A stretch of 64,000 nt of DNA, taken from Peribacillus loiseleuriae (GTDB lineage Bacteria > Bacillota > Bacilli > Bacillales > DSM-1321). Below are positions 35,267-43,410 of this stretch, in pieces. The stretch's first letter is position 1. Every line of letters starts with the position of its first letter. The notes below the pieces were generated by a model. It ran no database searches. It had not been told where the DNA came from and saw only the letters and a program-made list of their open reading frames with translations. Location: positions 3,276,059 through 3,340,058 of the forward strand of contig NZ_LFZW01000001.1 of NCBI RefSeq assembly GCF_001183985.1. Reading direction: 5' to 3'. The translations under genes were made by a program, and so were the position numbers.

Positions 35267-35280
35267 AGTAAGCGTTTACA
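35267..35280. promoter_or_regulatory. cre-like CcpA site upstream of the APC permease
   Basis: AGTAAGCGTTTACA; on the minus strand TGTAAACGCTTACT, close to the CcpA consensus. Placed between the proposed promoter and the start codon, it could act as a roadblock. Confidence 0.55.
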
Positions 35281-35594
35281 TTAATTAGGCACTTAAGCTC
35301 ACATCGCATTACATAATCATTAATTTTATATTTATTTACTTACTTTTGAAACCATAACTATTTCTAACAATCATTCCATTTTTCTTATTGCCTTTCATGC
35401 TTAGTATTCGATCAATATTTTTCGAGTACACAATGACAGATCATATCCATCTTATTGCTTTTTAATGAATTGCATCGATTATCAAGAAATATAGTACGAC
35501 GCATAGAGCTCTCTTTACCTTATGTTGTCCTATTTCCTCCTCCACTTGAGTTTATTTTGAACATCTGAGCAAAATTAAGATCGTTACGTCATGA

Positions 35595-35644
35595 TGTTAG
35601 TACCACTTTCTAAGTATATTACACTCTCATTTTTTTAAAGTCAA
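35595..35644 (-). promoter_or_regulatory. Promoter with GntR-type operator, upstream of the APC permease
   Basis: Minus strand: -35 TTGACT (ending near 35639), spacer of about 15-17 bases, -10 TAATAT (35623-35618), then TGGTACTAACA (35607-35597) within AAGTGGTACTAACATC. The intervening leader to the permease start is about 370 bases, with no convincing gene. Confidence 0.6.
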
Positions 35645-36206
35645 TAATATTTTTAGAAAATTTAGGTAATTATTCAGTTCTAGTGTGTCACAATCTCTTC
35701 CAACATCATGACTCTATTATTCAACCCTGGCTCGTCCAATTTACTTTGGTAAACTACATGTATTAGGGTAAAAACTAAATCTTGTAGTTTATATTCTGAA
35801 GCCCCTCCCTGCTTCTCTAAATTAAATGGATTGGATACTCCATTCATTTCCTTTATAAGTGCTTTGCCAATGAGGGTGCTAGTAGACTTGTAGAGAAGAT
35901 TAAATTAAATGTGACCTAAAGAGGGGTTGTCCATTTTAATGAAACAAAATTTTAATGAAGAATTTAGAACTAACCATTGATCAATTTTTTTCGGAAAATT
36001 ACCCCGATACAACAATAGATGATATGTTGGTTACTCTAAATGATTGAAATCAGAAGCAGGGCCTACGAACTGTTGCAACATCGGTCTGACGCAAACTGAA
36101 ACTTCAACAAAGATCTAACAAATCCTTTGCAATCCGACAAACATAAAAACCTTGAGGGATAGGCTGCCTTCTCTTACCAAAATTCATTTACAAATACACT
36201 AGCTTT
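35645..36206. other. Gene-poor region between the sulfonate island and brxB
   Basis: Stop codons in all frames. A 30-codon plus-strand frame at 35956-36048 (starts MKNLELTIDQFFSENYPDTT) is followed after its TGA by a coding-like stretch in the same frame (NQKQGLRTVATSV), so it may be the end of a decayed gene I cannot identify. It marks the right edge of the 22-kb block absent from the B. subtilis layout. Confidence 0.35.
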
Positions 36207-36210
36207 CAAA

Positions 36211-36235
36211 AAAAGACCCGATAAACGAGTCTTTT
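36211..36235 (-). terminator. Terminator of brxB
   Basis: AAAAGACCCG pairs with CGAGTCTTTT (one mismatch) across ATAAA, and the minus strand continues with a T-run. Confidence 0.8.
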
Positions 36236-36244
36236 CATAAAATA

Positions 36245-36682
36245 TTAAACTTCTTCACAATATTGATCAAAGTAGCCTTGCAGCTTATTTACGACAGACA
36301 TTGGATCATGCCCTTCAATTTCATGACGTTCTACCATTGTAAGGAATTCCCCGTCTTTCAATAGAGCAAAGGAAGGAGATGATGGTGGATAGCCTTCAAA
36401 ATAATCACGTGCTTTTTCCGTTGCTGCTTTATCTTGTCCGGCGAAAACAGTAACTAGATGGTCAGGACGTTTGTCAAAATGAACTGAATGAGCAGCTGCC
36501 GGTCTTGCAATTCCGCCTGCACATCCGCAGACTGAATTAATCATGACTAGCGTCGTGCCCTTTTTGGTAAACGCCTCTTCCACCTCTTCAGGTGATTTTA
36601 GTTCTGTATATCCAGCAGCCTTGATTTCACTACGTGCCTGGCTGACAACATCATTCATAAAAAAATTAAAATCCATGCTCAT
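36245..36682 (-). CDS. brxB: Bacilliredoxin (BrxB/YqiW)
   Basis: 145-residue thioredoxin-like protein that removes bacillithiol from protein cysteines after oxidative stress. The redox motif CGC is at residues 52-54 ([17 protein letters not shown]), characteristic of the DUF1094 family, with [15 protein letters not shown] near 98. AAGGGGA precedes the ATG by 7 bases. In B. subtilis yqiW neighbours the art and bkd genes; here it is separated from artPQM by 22 kb of other genes. Confidence 0.93.
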   Translation of the reverse strand: MSMDFNFFMNDVVSQARSEIKAAGYTELKSPEEVEEAFTKKGTTLVMINSVCGCAGGIARPAAAHSVHFDKRPDHLVTVFAGQDKAATEKARDYFEGYPPSSPSFALLKDGEFLTMVERHEIEGHDPMSVVNKLQGYFDQYCEEV

Positions 36683-37731
36683 ATTTCATTCCCCTTCCAT
36701 TATTCATCTTCTCTTCCATCATAACAAGTGCAAGGTAGTGTTTCAATCTTTTTACCTACTCAGAACAAAAGACTAGCATGAGACGGGCAAGCAAAGCTTT
36801 GGAGAAGGTCTTCGTTAGGGGTTCGAGTGTATATCAAAACTTTATAAAAAAGTGGTTTCAAGCTGTTTCAGACGGGAAAACGTACAAGTAATCTAGAATC
36901 ATCCCTTACTCCCTGTTTAGATAGCAGATCTCCGCTATCCGTTTTTTTATTGTGAGAAATGAGATTCTCTTCCTAAAAAAGCTTGAAATGCAGCCTGAAC
37001 TGTTTGTTACCGTTTTATCACCAGCGATAACTTAGCTTGTTTTTATTTTTTGATTCCCATAAAAACAACAGTCGAAGCTGATCATTCATTAATGTTTCTT
37101 ACCATTCCTTCGCTTGTGACCTCCGTCTTTCCTGAAATACGCCTAATGTTTTCGTGAGTTCTTCAAATTGCTGAATCATATTCCACAATTCTGGAGTCCC
37201 CCTCCATCAGTTATGGAAAAGCACATACCAAAGGCCATAACGAAAACGCTCTCTTGATTTTGAATACTGTTTCTTATTATAAATAAGTTAAGAAAGCTGT
37301 CTCCCTTCGATAATAACCCAAAACCGTAATATTCTAACATATCTAACTTAAGAAAAGAATAAGTTTGTCTAAGAATCATAAGTTATGATACCGCTGTAAG
37401 ATAAAACTATAGAATAGTGTTTATCCTTTTCTTTATGAGTAATAATAAATATCCACCTTGTTGCACTAGTAATTTATAACCTTTAATGAAATCGAATATT
37501 CATAATTAAACAGACCAATCACTGATAGATTAGTAAAGTTAGTTAACTAATCTGTTAGATTTATTCATACGTATCACCTATAACGTCCTTTCCCGCTAAA
37601 CAAGGACATGAAAAAAAGGTAAAAAATGAAGACGCTGTTGCTTAAAAAACTAAGTTATGCGTTGACGAAAACAAATAAATTAAGGTTTAATATTTTGCGT
37701 TAATTTTTGAAAAAGAAAACGCCATCCACGC
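36683..37731. other. Gene desert between brxB and manA
   Basis: About 1 kb with no credible gene. It contains a plus-strand terminator-like hairpin (GATAGC/GCTATC then GTTTTTTT, 36921-36948) not preceded by a gene. Minus-strand frame 37176-37379 has no ribosome site and looks accidental. The orphan hairpin suggests a lost gene. Confidence 0.45.
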
Positions 37732-37786
37732 AATAATAAAGAACACCTTGAAAGGCATTAAGCCAATCAAGGTGTTCTTTATTATT
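37732..37786. terminator. Orphan long hairpin
   Basis: AATAATAAAGAACACCTTGA (37732-37751) and TCAAGGTGTTCTTTATTATT (37767-37786) are perfectly complementary over 20 bases around a 15-base loop. It could end manA transcription 170 bases downstream of its stop, or be left from a lost gene. Confidence 0.65.
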
Positions 37787-37955
37787 TTGAAAGCTGAACA
37801 CTGGTATAGCCGCTATCCGAAAGGTGTTATTGTTTCTCCTAAAGAAATTACCTCTCAGAACTAGCATTGATAATATTAGTCGATATTTAGATTACCGCCT
37901 TGTTGATTTAGATTGTACATGCTCACAAAGAAATCAACAAAGGATTATGTGCACC

Positions 37956-38903
37956 TTACGGATGAGAAATAATCATTTCCGCTGACCCTTTTATGTGGAA
38001 TTCCCCCAAGCCATTTGGTAAGATAAAATGACTCCCCTTTTCGAATGAATAGCTACCTTCTTCTGTCATGATTACACCCGTTCCACTTATAACGCTGCCT
38101 ATTAAAAAGGGTTTATCTTGTGTAAAAGTAGCTACCCTCTCAATATCCCATTTGTAGACTGAGAAATACTCACTCTGAACGAATGTTGTAATTGTGCCGC
38201 CACCGATTTCTTCTGTAGTAGGTATGACAGAAATATCACTATGTGGGATAGTTGTGACATCAATTGACTTATTAATATGTAAGTCTCTCTTGTTACCTTG
38301 TTTGTCAACACGCTCATAGTCATATACACGGTATGTTGTGTCTGAGCTTTGTTGCGTCTCTAAGATAAGAACGCCTGAGCATAATGCATGGATTGTGCCA
38401 CTTGGTACATAGAAGAAATCACCTGGTTTTACTTTCACACGACGCAGTAGGCTATCCCATTCTCCGTTATTAATCAACTCAACAAACTGCTCTGTTGAAG
38501 TCGCTCTATGCCCAAAGATTATTTCAGCATTTTCTTCACAGTTAATTACATACCAACATTCCGTTTTACCTAGTTCTCCATTTTCATTTTTTTTTGCATA
38601 TTCATCATGAGGATGCACTTGAACAGAAAGGTCATTATTTGCATCTAAAATTTTTGTTAGTAATGGAAATACTTCACTCTTGACATTCCCGAATAATTCT
38701 GAATTATCTGACCAAAGTTTACTAAGTGACTTGCCTCTATATGGTCCATTATTTACTATGCTTTGACCATTAGGATGTGCAGAGACAGCCCAGCACTCTC
38801 CAGTCAAATCAGATTCGATATCATATTGAAATTCTGTTTCAAGCTTTTTTCCACCCCAAATTCTTTCTTGAAAAACTGGAAGCAAAAAAATAGCAGTTTT
38901 CAT
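37956..38903 (-). CDS. manA: Mannose-6-phosphate isomerase, class I
   Basis: Zinc enzyme interconverting mannose 6-phosphate and fructose 6-phosphate. 315 residues, the short Firmicute form. It opens MKTAIFLLPVFQERIWGGKK; zinc ligands are in LSVQVHPHDEYAKKNE (near 95) and GKTECWYV (near 115), with the late PSGTIHAL (near 170). AAGGAG precedes ATG 38903; the frame to 38936 is rejected. It is a lone gene without mannose transporter or fructokinase nearby, so its physiological role here is unclear. Confidence 0.93.
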   Translation of the reverse strand: MKTAIFLLPVFQERIWGGKKLETEFQYDIESDLTGECWAVSAHPNGQSIVNNGPYRGKSLSKLWSDNSELFGNVKSEVFPLLTKILDANNDLSVQVHPHDEYAKKNENGELGKTECWYVINCEENAEIIFGHRATSTEQFVELINNGEWDSLLRRVKVKPGDFFYVPSGTIHALCSGVLILETQQSSDTTYRVYDYERVDKQGNKRDLHINKSIDVTTIPHSDISVIPTTEEIGGGTITTFVQSEYFSVYKWDIERVATFTQDKPFLIGSVISGTGVIMTEEGSYSFEKGSHFILPNGLGEFHIKGSAEMIISHP

Positions 38904-39886
38904 GTACAATCTCCTTCTTCCATTTGTTCTTCCCATTAACGATATGTTTCAGCAAGTTAATAGTCAACAATCCTAGGGATAGTGATAAGCTTTTTCCATC
39001 TAATCTAAAATTTATCCATATTTTCTAGGTGGGTGGATTTTTTAGATTATGACTTGTTCAAAGTGGAGAGCAAAAATATGCCGAACAGATTAACTCAATG
39101 AAATTTCGAATAATTGAACGTATATTATCAATGCGGTGAGTAGTGAAGAATCGAGTCAACTTAGTGATGTGAAAGCCAACTTTTCGTGATTTTTGGAAGC
39201 TAAAAATAGATTATATTTCTTACTTTTGTAAGGGGAGTAATGCTCGCTAATTTGGATGAGCAAAGATTAGGTATGGGGCAAAGTTAGAAAACGAGAGCTG
39301 CTTTAGAAAAGTCATTAGCCTAGTTGTCAAATAGAAAGGATAAGTTATCTATCGAGGAGCTATTCTACACATTTCTGTAGATAGTTGAGGTTATATCTTT
39401 CGGGTTTTGAAGCATATTTTCAAAATTCACGATATATCGAAAAATACTTCAGACGTACTTTTAATAGGCATTTACTAAAAAGAGCGTTACACCTAAGACA
39501 CGATTAAAACTCAGAGTACATAGAAAAATTTTCAAAATACCTATTTTTAGTTTTTTAAAAGGATGTTAGTGAACTATGTTGATATTTGATCAAAACAGAA
39601 AAAGAACACTTGTTTCTATTTTTTTTGTGATAACGTTATGATAATTGATTACAGGGATTAAAAGACTGAATCCCGCAGAACAACATCATAAATGGGGCTG
39701 CTTCGGAACCTACCTCATGGGAACGCGCTCTTAGGTCATTGGCGATGAAGATGGTGAATGTCACTCCATTCATCTCATTAAATTGGCCTTTGCCTTATTG
39801 GAAAAAAGCGATTAAAATGGCCGATAACAAAGATGTATTCAAAATCCTTTTCGCCCTTAATTAGAAATCAGATGCTTATAAATGGA
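38904..39886. other. Gene desert upstream of manA
   Basis: Nearly 1 kb with stops in all frames. The plus-strand part at about 39700-39860 contains a coding-like run (GDEDGECHSIHLIKLAFALL) with stops on both sides, so it may be a gene remnant. No repeat family from elsewhere in the window is present. Confidence 0.4.
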
Positions 39887-39887
39887 A

Positions 39888-39926
39888 AAAAAGTCGGTTC
39901 AAGAATTCCTTGAACCGACTTTTTTC
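39888..39926 (-). terminator. Terminator of the bkd operon
   Basis: AAGTCGGTTCAAG and CTTGAACCGACTT form a perfect stem with T-runs on both strands. Confidence 0.9.
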
Positions 39927-39927
39927 A

Positions 39928-41202
39928 TTAATAAATTTGTGTATTTTCCGGTGTCATCGTTTCAATAATTTCTTTCACCCGTGCAAGGAATTTGCCGCAA
40001 ACGAGACCATCGAGGATACGATGATCCATTGATAAACAAAGGTTAACCATATCTCGAACGGCAATCATTCCATCAATAATAACAGGACGTTTAACGATTG
40101 ATTCAACCTGAAGGATCGCAGCCTGCGGATAGTTGATAATACCCATTGACTGAATTGAACCAAATGATCCAGTATTATTGACTGTGAACGTACCATCTTG
40201 CATTTCATCTGATTTAATCGTACCTGTTCTAACTTTTTGAGCAAGCTCTGTAATTTCCCGGGCAATGCCTTTGATTGTTTTTTCATCAGCATGTTTAATA
40301 ACGGGTACGAATAGAGCCTTATCTGTCGCAACAGCTATGGAGATATTAATATCTTTTTTCTGAATAATTTTATCTCCTGCCCACATTGAGTTGATTTCAG
40401 GGAATTCCTTTAAGCTTTGCGCTACCGCTTTTACGAAAAATGCGAAGTACGTTAAATTATAACCTTCTGTTTGCTTAAACTTTTGCTTTATTGAATCACG
40501 ATAGCGAACTAGATTTGTTGCGTCCACTTCGACCATCATCCAAGCGTGCGGTGCCTCGTGCTTACTTTTTTGCATATTTGCCGCAATAGCTTTTCTGACA
40601 CCTGTGACAGGAATTTCAATGTCTCCTGCAATCGGTTGAACTGCTTTTACTTGCGTCGTTTTAGGCTGCTCTTGCATGAAATCTGCCGCAGGAGCTGTCA
40701 CCTGATTGGAAGCTGATTTTACTTTAGGGATATTACCTGATTCAATCAGCTTTAATAGGTCTTTCCTCGTAATACGACCTTCTTTTCCAGTTCCTTTAAC
40801 TTGCTGCAAATCAATGCCATTTTCTTGTGATATTTTTAAAACAGCTGGAGAATATCGGGCTTTTGAAATACTAACATCAGTAGCCACTACTTGTGTTATG
40901 CCCTCATTTTTAACACCACTATGGATGTTTTCATTTGCTCGTGATTCGTCTGTTTCGCTACCTTCAACTTCTATTGAACAGATTACTTCACCAACCGCTA
41001 ATGTTTCATCTTCAGCAGCCTTTAATTCTTTAATCACACCTGTAAAAGAAGATGGGATTTCCGCGTTCACTTTATCAGTCATCACTTCGGCAATAGCCTC
41101 ATATTTGCTTACAGTATCACCTGGCTTAACTAGCCATTTACTGATTGTGCCTTCTGTCACACTTTCACCCAGCTGGGGCATTTTCATTTGCTCAATTGTC
41201 AT
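39928..41202 (-). CDS. bkdB: Branched-chain alpha-keto acid dehydrogenase E2 (dihydrolipoyl transacylase)
   Basis: Core of the complex that makes branched acyl-CoAs from leucine, isoleucine and valine keto acids. The lipoyl domain occupies residues 1-80 with the lipoylated lysine at 44 (VMTDKVNAEIPS). The E1/E3-binding domain lies about 117-153 (SPAVLKISQENGIDLQQVKGTG). The catalytic domain starts near 195 and ends with the active-site motif DHRILDG near 396. 424 residues. Last gene of bcd-buk-lpdV-bkdAA-bkdAB-bkdB; AAGGAGGG precedes it. Confidence 0.95.
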   Translation of the reverse strand: MTIEQMKMPQLGESVTEGTISKWLVKPGDTVSKYEAIAEVMTDKVNAEIPSSFTGVIKELKAAEDETLAVGEVICSIEVEGSETDESRANENIHSGVKNEGITQVVATDVSISKARYSPAVLKISQENGIDLQQVKGTGKEGRITRKDLLKLIESGNIPKVKSASNQVTAPAADFMQEQPKTTQVKAVQPIAGDIEIPVTGVRKAIAANMQKSKHEAPHAWMMVEVDATNLVRYRDSIKQKFKQTEGYNLTYFAFFVKAVAQSLKEFPEINSMWAGDKIIQKKDINISIAVATDKALFVPVIKHADEKTIKGIAREITELAQKVRTGTIKSDEMQDGTFTVNNTGSFGSIQSMGIINYPQAAILQVESIVKRPVIIDGMIAVRDMVNLCLSMDHRILDGLVCGKFLARVKEIIETMTPENTQIY

Positions 41203-41231
41203 ATAGTCTTTACCCTCCTTACTGATGTCAT

Positions 41232-42215
41232 TTAATATTCAGCAAGCTCTCTCATTGCTTTTTCTACTTTATCCGGATTGACCATAAAATATTTTTCCAT
41301 CGTTGGAGCATATGGCATCGCTGGAGTATCTGGACCTGCGAGTCGCATAATCGGTGCATCAAGGTCAAATAAACAGTTTTCTGCAATAATGGCGCTAACT
41401 TCACTTATGATGCTTCCTTCTTTCGTGTCCTCAGTAATGAGCAGAACTTTACCTGTTTTAGCAGCAGCTTCTATAATGGCTTCTTTATCTAACGGATAAA
41501 CAGTTCGTAAGTCCAGTACGTGTACTGAGATTCCATCACTTGCTAATTTTTCAGCAGCTTGAAGGGCAAAATGAACGCAAAGTCCGTATGTAATCACTGT
41601 AATATCTTCACCTTGCCGTTTCACATCTGCTTTTCCGATTGGCAATACATAGTCATCATCAGGGACTTCTCCCTTGATAAGACGGTACGCACGTTTATGT
41701 TCGAAGAAAAGAACTGGGTCATTATCCCTGATTGCTGCTTTTAATAAACCTTTCACATCATAAGGCGTCGATGGCATGACAATTTTTAATCCAGGCTGAT
41801 TAGCAAATATGGCCTCCACAGATTGTGAATGATAAAGTGCTCCGTGAACACCGCCGCCATAAGGGGCACGGATAACGATTGGACAATCCCAATCATTATT
41901 AGAACGATAGCGAATTTTTGCCGCTTCGGAAATAATTTGATTGACTGCAGGCAAAATGAAATCAGCAAACTGCATTTCAGCAATCGGTCGCATTCCGTAC
42001 ATAGCCGCACCGATTCCAACACCTGCTATAGCCGATTCAGCAAGTGGAGTATCGATCACTCGTTCTTCACCAAATTGATCATATAAACCATTTGTTGCTT
42101 TAAATACGCCGCCTTTTTTCCCAACATCTTCTCCCAGGACGAATACGCGTGAATCACGCTCCATCTCTTCACGTATTGCTGTTGTAACAGCATCAATATA
42201 TGAAATTACCGGCAT
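41232..42215 (-). CDS. bkdAB: Branched-chain alpha-keto acid dehydrogenase E1 beta
   Basis: 327 residues of the transketolase-like beta subunit. It opens MPVISYIDAVTTAIREEMER, then VFVLGEDVGKKGGVFKAT and IDTPLAESAIAGVGIGAAMYG, where the glutamate helps activate thiamine diphosphate. Works with E1 alpha to decarboxylate branched 2-oxo acids and acylate the lipoyl group of BkdB. Only 12 bases separate it from bkdAA. Confidence 0.96.
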   Translation of the reverse strand: MPVISYIDAVTTAIREEMERDSRVFVLGEDVGKKGGVFKATNGLYDQFGEERVIDTPLAESAIAGVGIGAAMYGMRPIAEMQFADFILPAVNQIISEAAKIRYRSNNDWDCPIVIRAPYGGGVHGALYHSQSVEAIFANQPGLKIVMPSTPYDVKGLLKAAIRDNDPVLFFEHKRAYRLIKGEVPDDDYVLPIGKADVKRQGEDITVITYGLCVHFALQAAEKLASDGISVHVLDLRTVYPLDKEAIIEAAAKTGKVLLITEDTKEGSIISEVSAIIAENCLFDLDAPIMRLAGPDTPAMPYAPTMEKYFMVNPDKVEKAMRELAEY

Positions 42216-42227
42216 CCCATTTCCCCC

Positions 42228-43220
42228 TTACTTTTCGTATACGTAGTCTAGTGTACTTTCTGCTTTTGCATATGGTGCATGTTCCGCATAATCAGTTGCT
42301 TCGTTGATCGTTTTCATAATATCATCGTTCATTTGCTTCTCAAGTTCGTCATTTAATAGGCCGATTTCCTTTAAATAAGCCCCAAACGTGATGATTGCAT
42401 CTTTCGTTTTGGCCTGGGCCACTTCATCTGAAGTACGGTAACTGCTATCATCATCGTCACTTGAATGGGGAGTTAACCGATATGAAACTGCCTCAACAAG
42501 GGTAGGTCCTTCTCCTCTATGGCATCGATCGGCTGCTTCTTTAACGACACGATATACCGCTAATGGATCATTTCCGTCGACAGTAACCCCTGGCATTCCA
42601 TAGCCAATAGCACGATCTGAGACATTTTCGCAAGCGAGCTGCTTTTCGATTGGTACAGAAATGGCATACTTATTATTTTCACACATGAAAATAACCGGAA
42701 GTTTATGTACACCTGCGAAGTTCGCTCCTTCATGGAAATCACCTTGATTGGAAGAACCTTCGCCAAAGGTTGTAAACGTAACGAAATCTTTGCCTTCCAT
42801 CTTACCAGCTAAAGCAATTCCAACAGCATGTGGAACTTGGGTTGTAACTGGTGATGAACCAGTTACAATTCGATTTTTCTTCTGTCCGAAATGCCCTGGC
42901 ATTTGTCGGCCGGCCGAGTTTGGATCTTCTGCCTTAGCAAAGGCAGATAACATTAAATCTTTTGCTGTCATTCCGAACGTTAGTACCACACCAACATCTC
43001 GATAATAGGGCAAAATATAATCATTTTCACGATCGAGAGCAAATGCTGCACCAACCTGGGCTGCTTCCTGTCCTTGACATGATACAACAAAAGGAATTTT
43101 ACCTGAACGATTTAGAAGCCACATTCGCTCATCAATACGCCGTGATAACAACATCACCTTATACATTTCAAGTACCTTTTCATCACTAAGCCCTAACTCT
43201 TTATGACGATTTTCAATCAT
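42228..43220 (-). CDS. bkdAA: Branched-chain alpha-keto acid dehydrogenase E1 alpha
   Basis: 330-residue thiamine-diphosphate subunit. TPP is bound by GEGSSNQGDFHEGANFAGVHKLPVIFMCENN (reported here in parts: GEGSSNQGDFHEG, then FMCENN near 183), and the phosphorylation-loop-like region YRLTPHSSDDDDSSYR is near 245. It catalyses oxidative decarboxylation of branched 2-oxo acids, feeding branched fatty acid synthesis. AAGGAGG precedes the ATG. A 190-base gap holding a dispersed repeat separates it from lpdV. Confidence 0.96.
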   Translation of the reverse strand: MIENRHKELGLSDEKVLEMYKVMLLSRRIDERMWLLNRSGKIPFVVSCQGQEAAQVGAAFALDRENDYILPYYRDVGVVLTFGMTAKDLMLSAFAKAEDPNSAGRQMPGHFGQKKNRIVTGSSPVTTQVPHAVGIALAGKMEGKDFVTFTTFGEGSSNQGDFHEGANFAGVHKLPVIFMCENNKYAISVPIEKQLACENVSDRAIGYGMPGVTVDGNDPLAVYRVVKEAADRCHRGEGPTLVEAVSYRLTPHSSDDDDSSYRTSDEVAQAKTKDAIITFGAYLKEIGLLNDELEKQMNDDIMKTINEATDYAEHAPYAKAESTLDYVYEK

Positions 43221-43235
43221 TATTTTACCTCCTTA

Positions 43236-43375
43236 TTAGAAAAGCGATAGCGCCTTGAGTACCCTAAAGGTTAGTACAGGACAAGCAGATCGAATGGGTA
43301 GTGGTCACCTTTCCCATCGAATTGTTTGGCTTGTAACCTCGAGGGGTGTGGCTACTTTAGCTAGACATTAAAACT
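43236..43375. repeat. Dispersed repeat-like element, family D, between lpdV and bkdAA
   Basis: AGAAAAGCGATAGCGCCTTG at the left and CGAGGGGTGTGGCTACTTTA then GCTAGACA at the right, with TCGAATGGG and CCCATCGAA in the centre. The ends resemble a repeat type I remember from many Bacillaceae genomes (AAAGCG..AGCGCCTTG ... GCTAGACA). Only one copy is in this window, so membership is from memory. Confidence 0.5.
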
Positions 43376-43410
43376 CATATTTTAAAGATTTATTTTATTT
43401 TATCAAATCA

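Noticed and set aside
23050-35280. Taurine island as a beta-alanine or GABA pathway
   Set aside because: The aminotransferase and permease alone would allow it, but no semialdehyde dehydrogenase is present and xsc has no role there.
36211-36235. Prophage or integrase attachment site at the edge of the accessory block
   Set aside because: The sequence is a terminator of brxB; no integrase gene or matching direct repeats bracket the 22-kb block.
37176-37379. 67-codon minus-strand frame between brxB and manA
   Set aside because: No ribosome site, no recognisable motif, and surrounded by stops; treated as chance.
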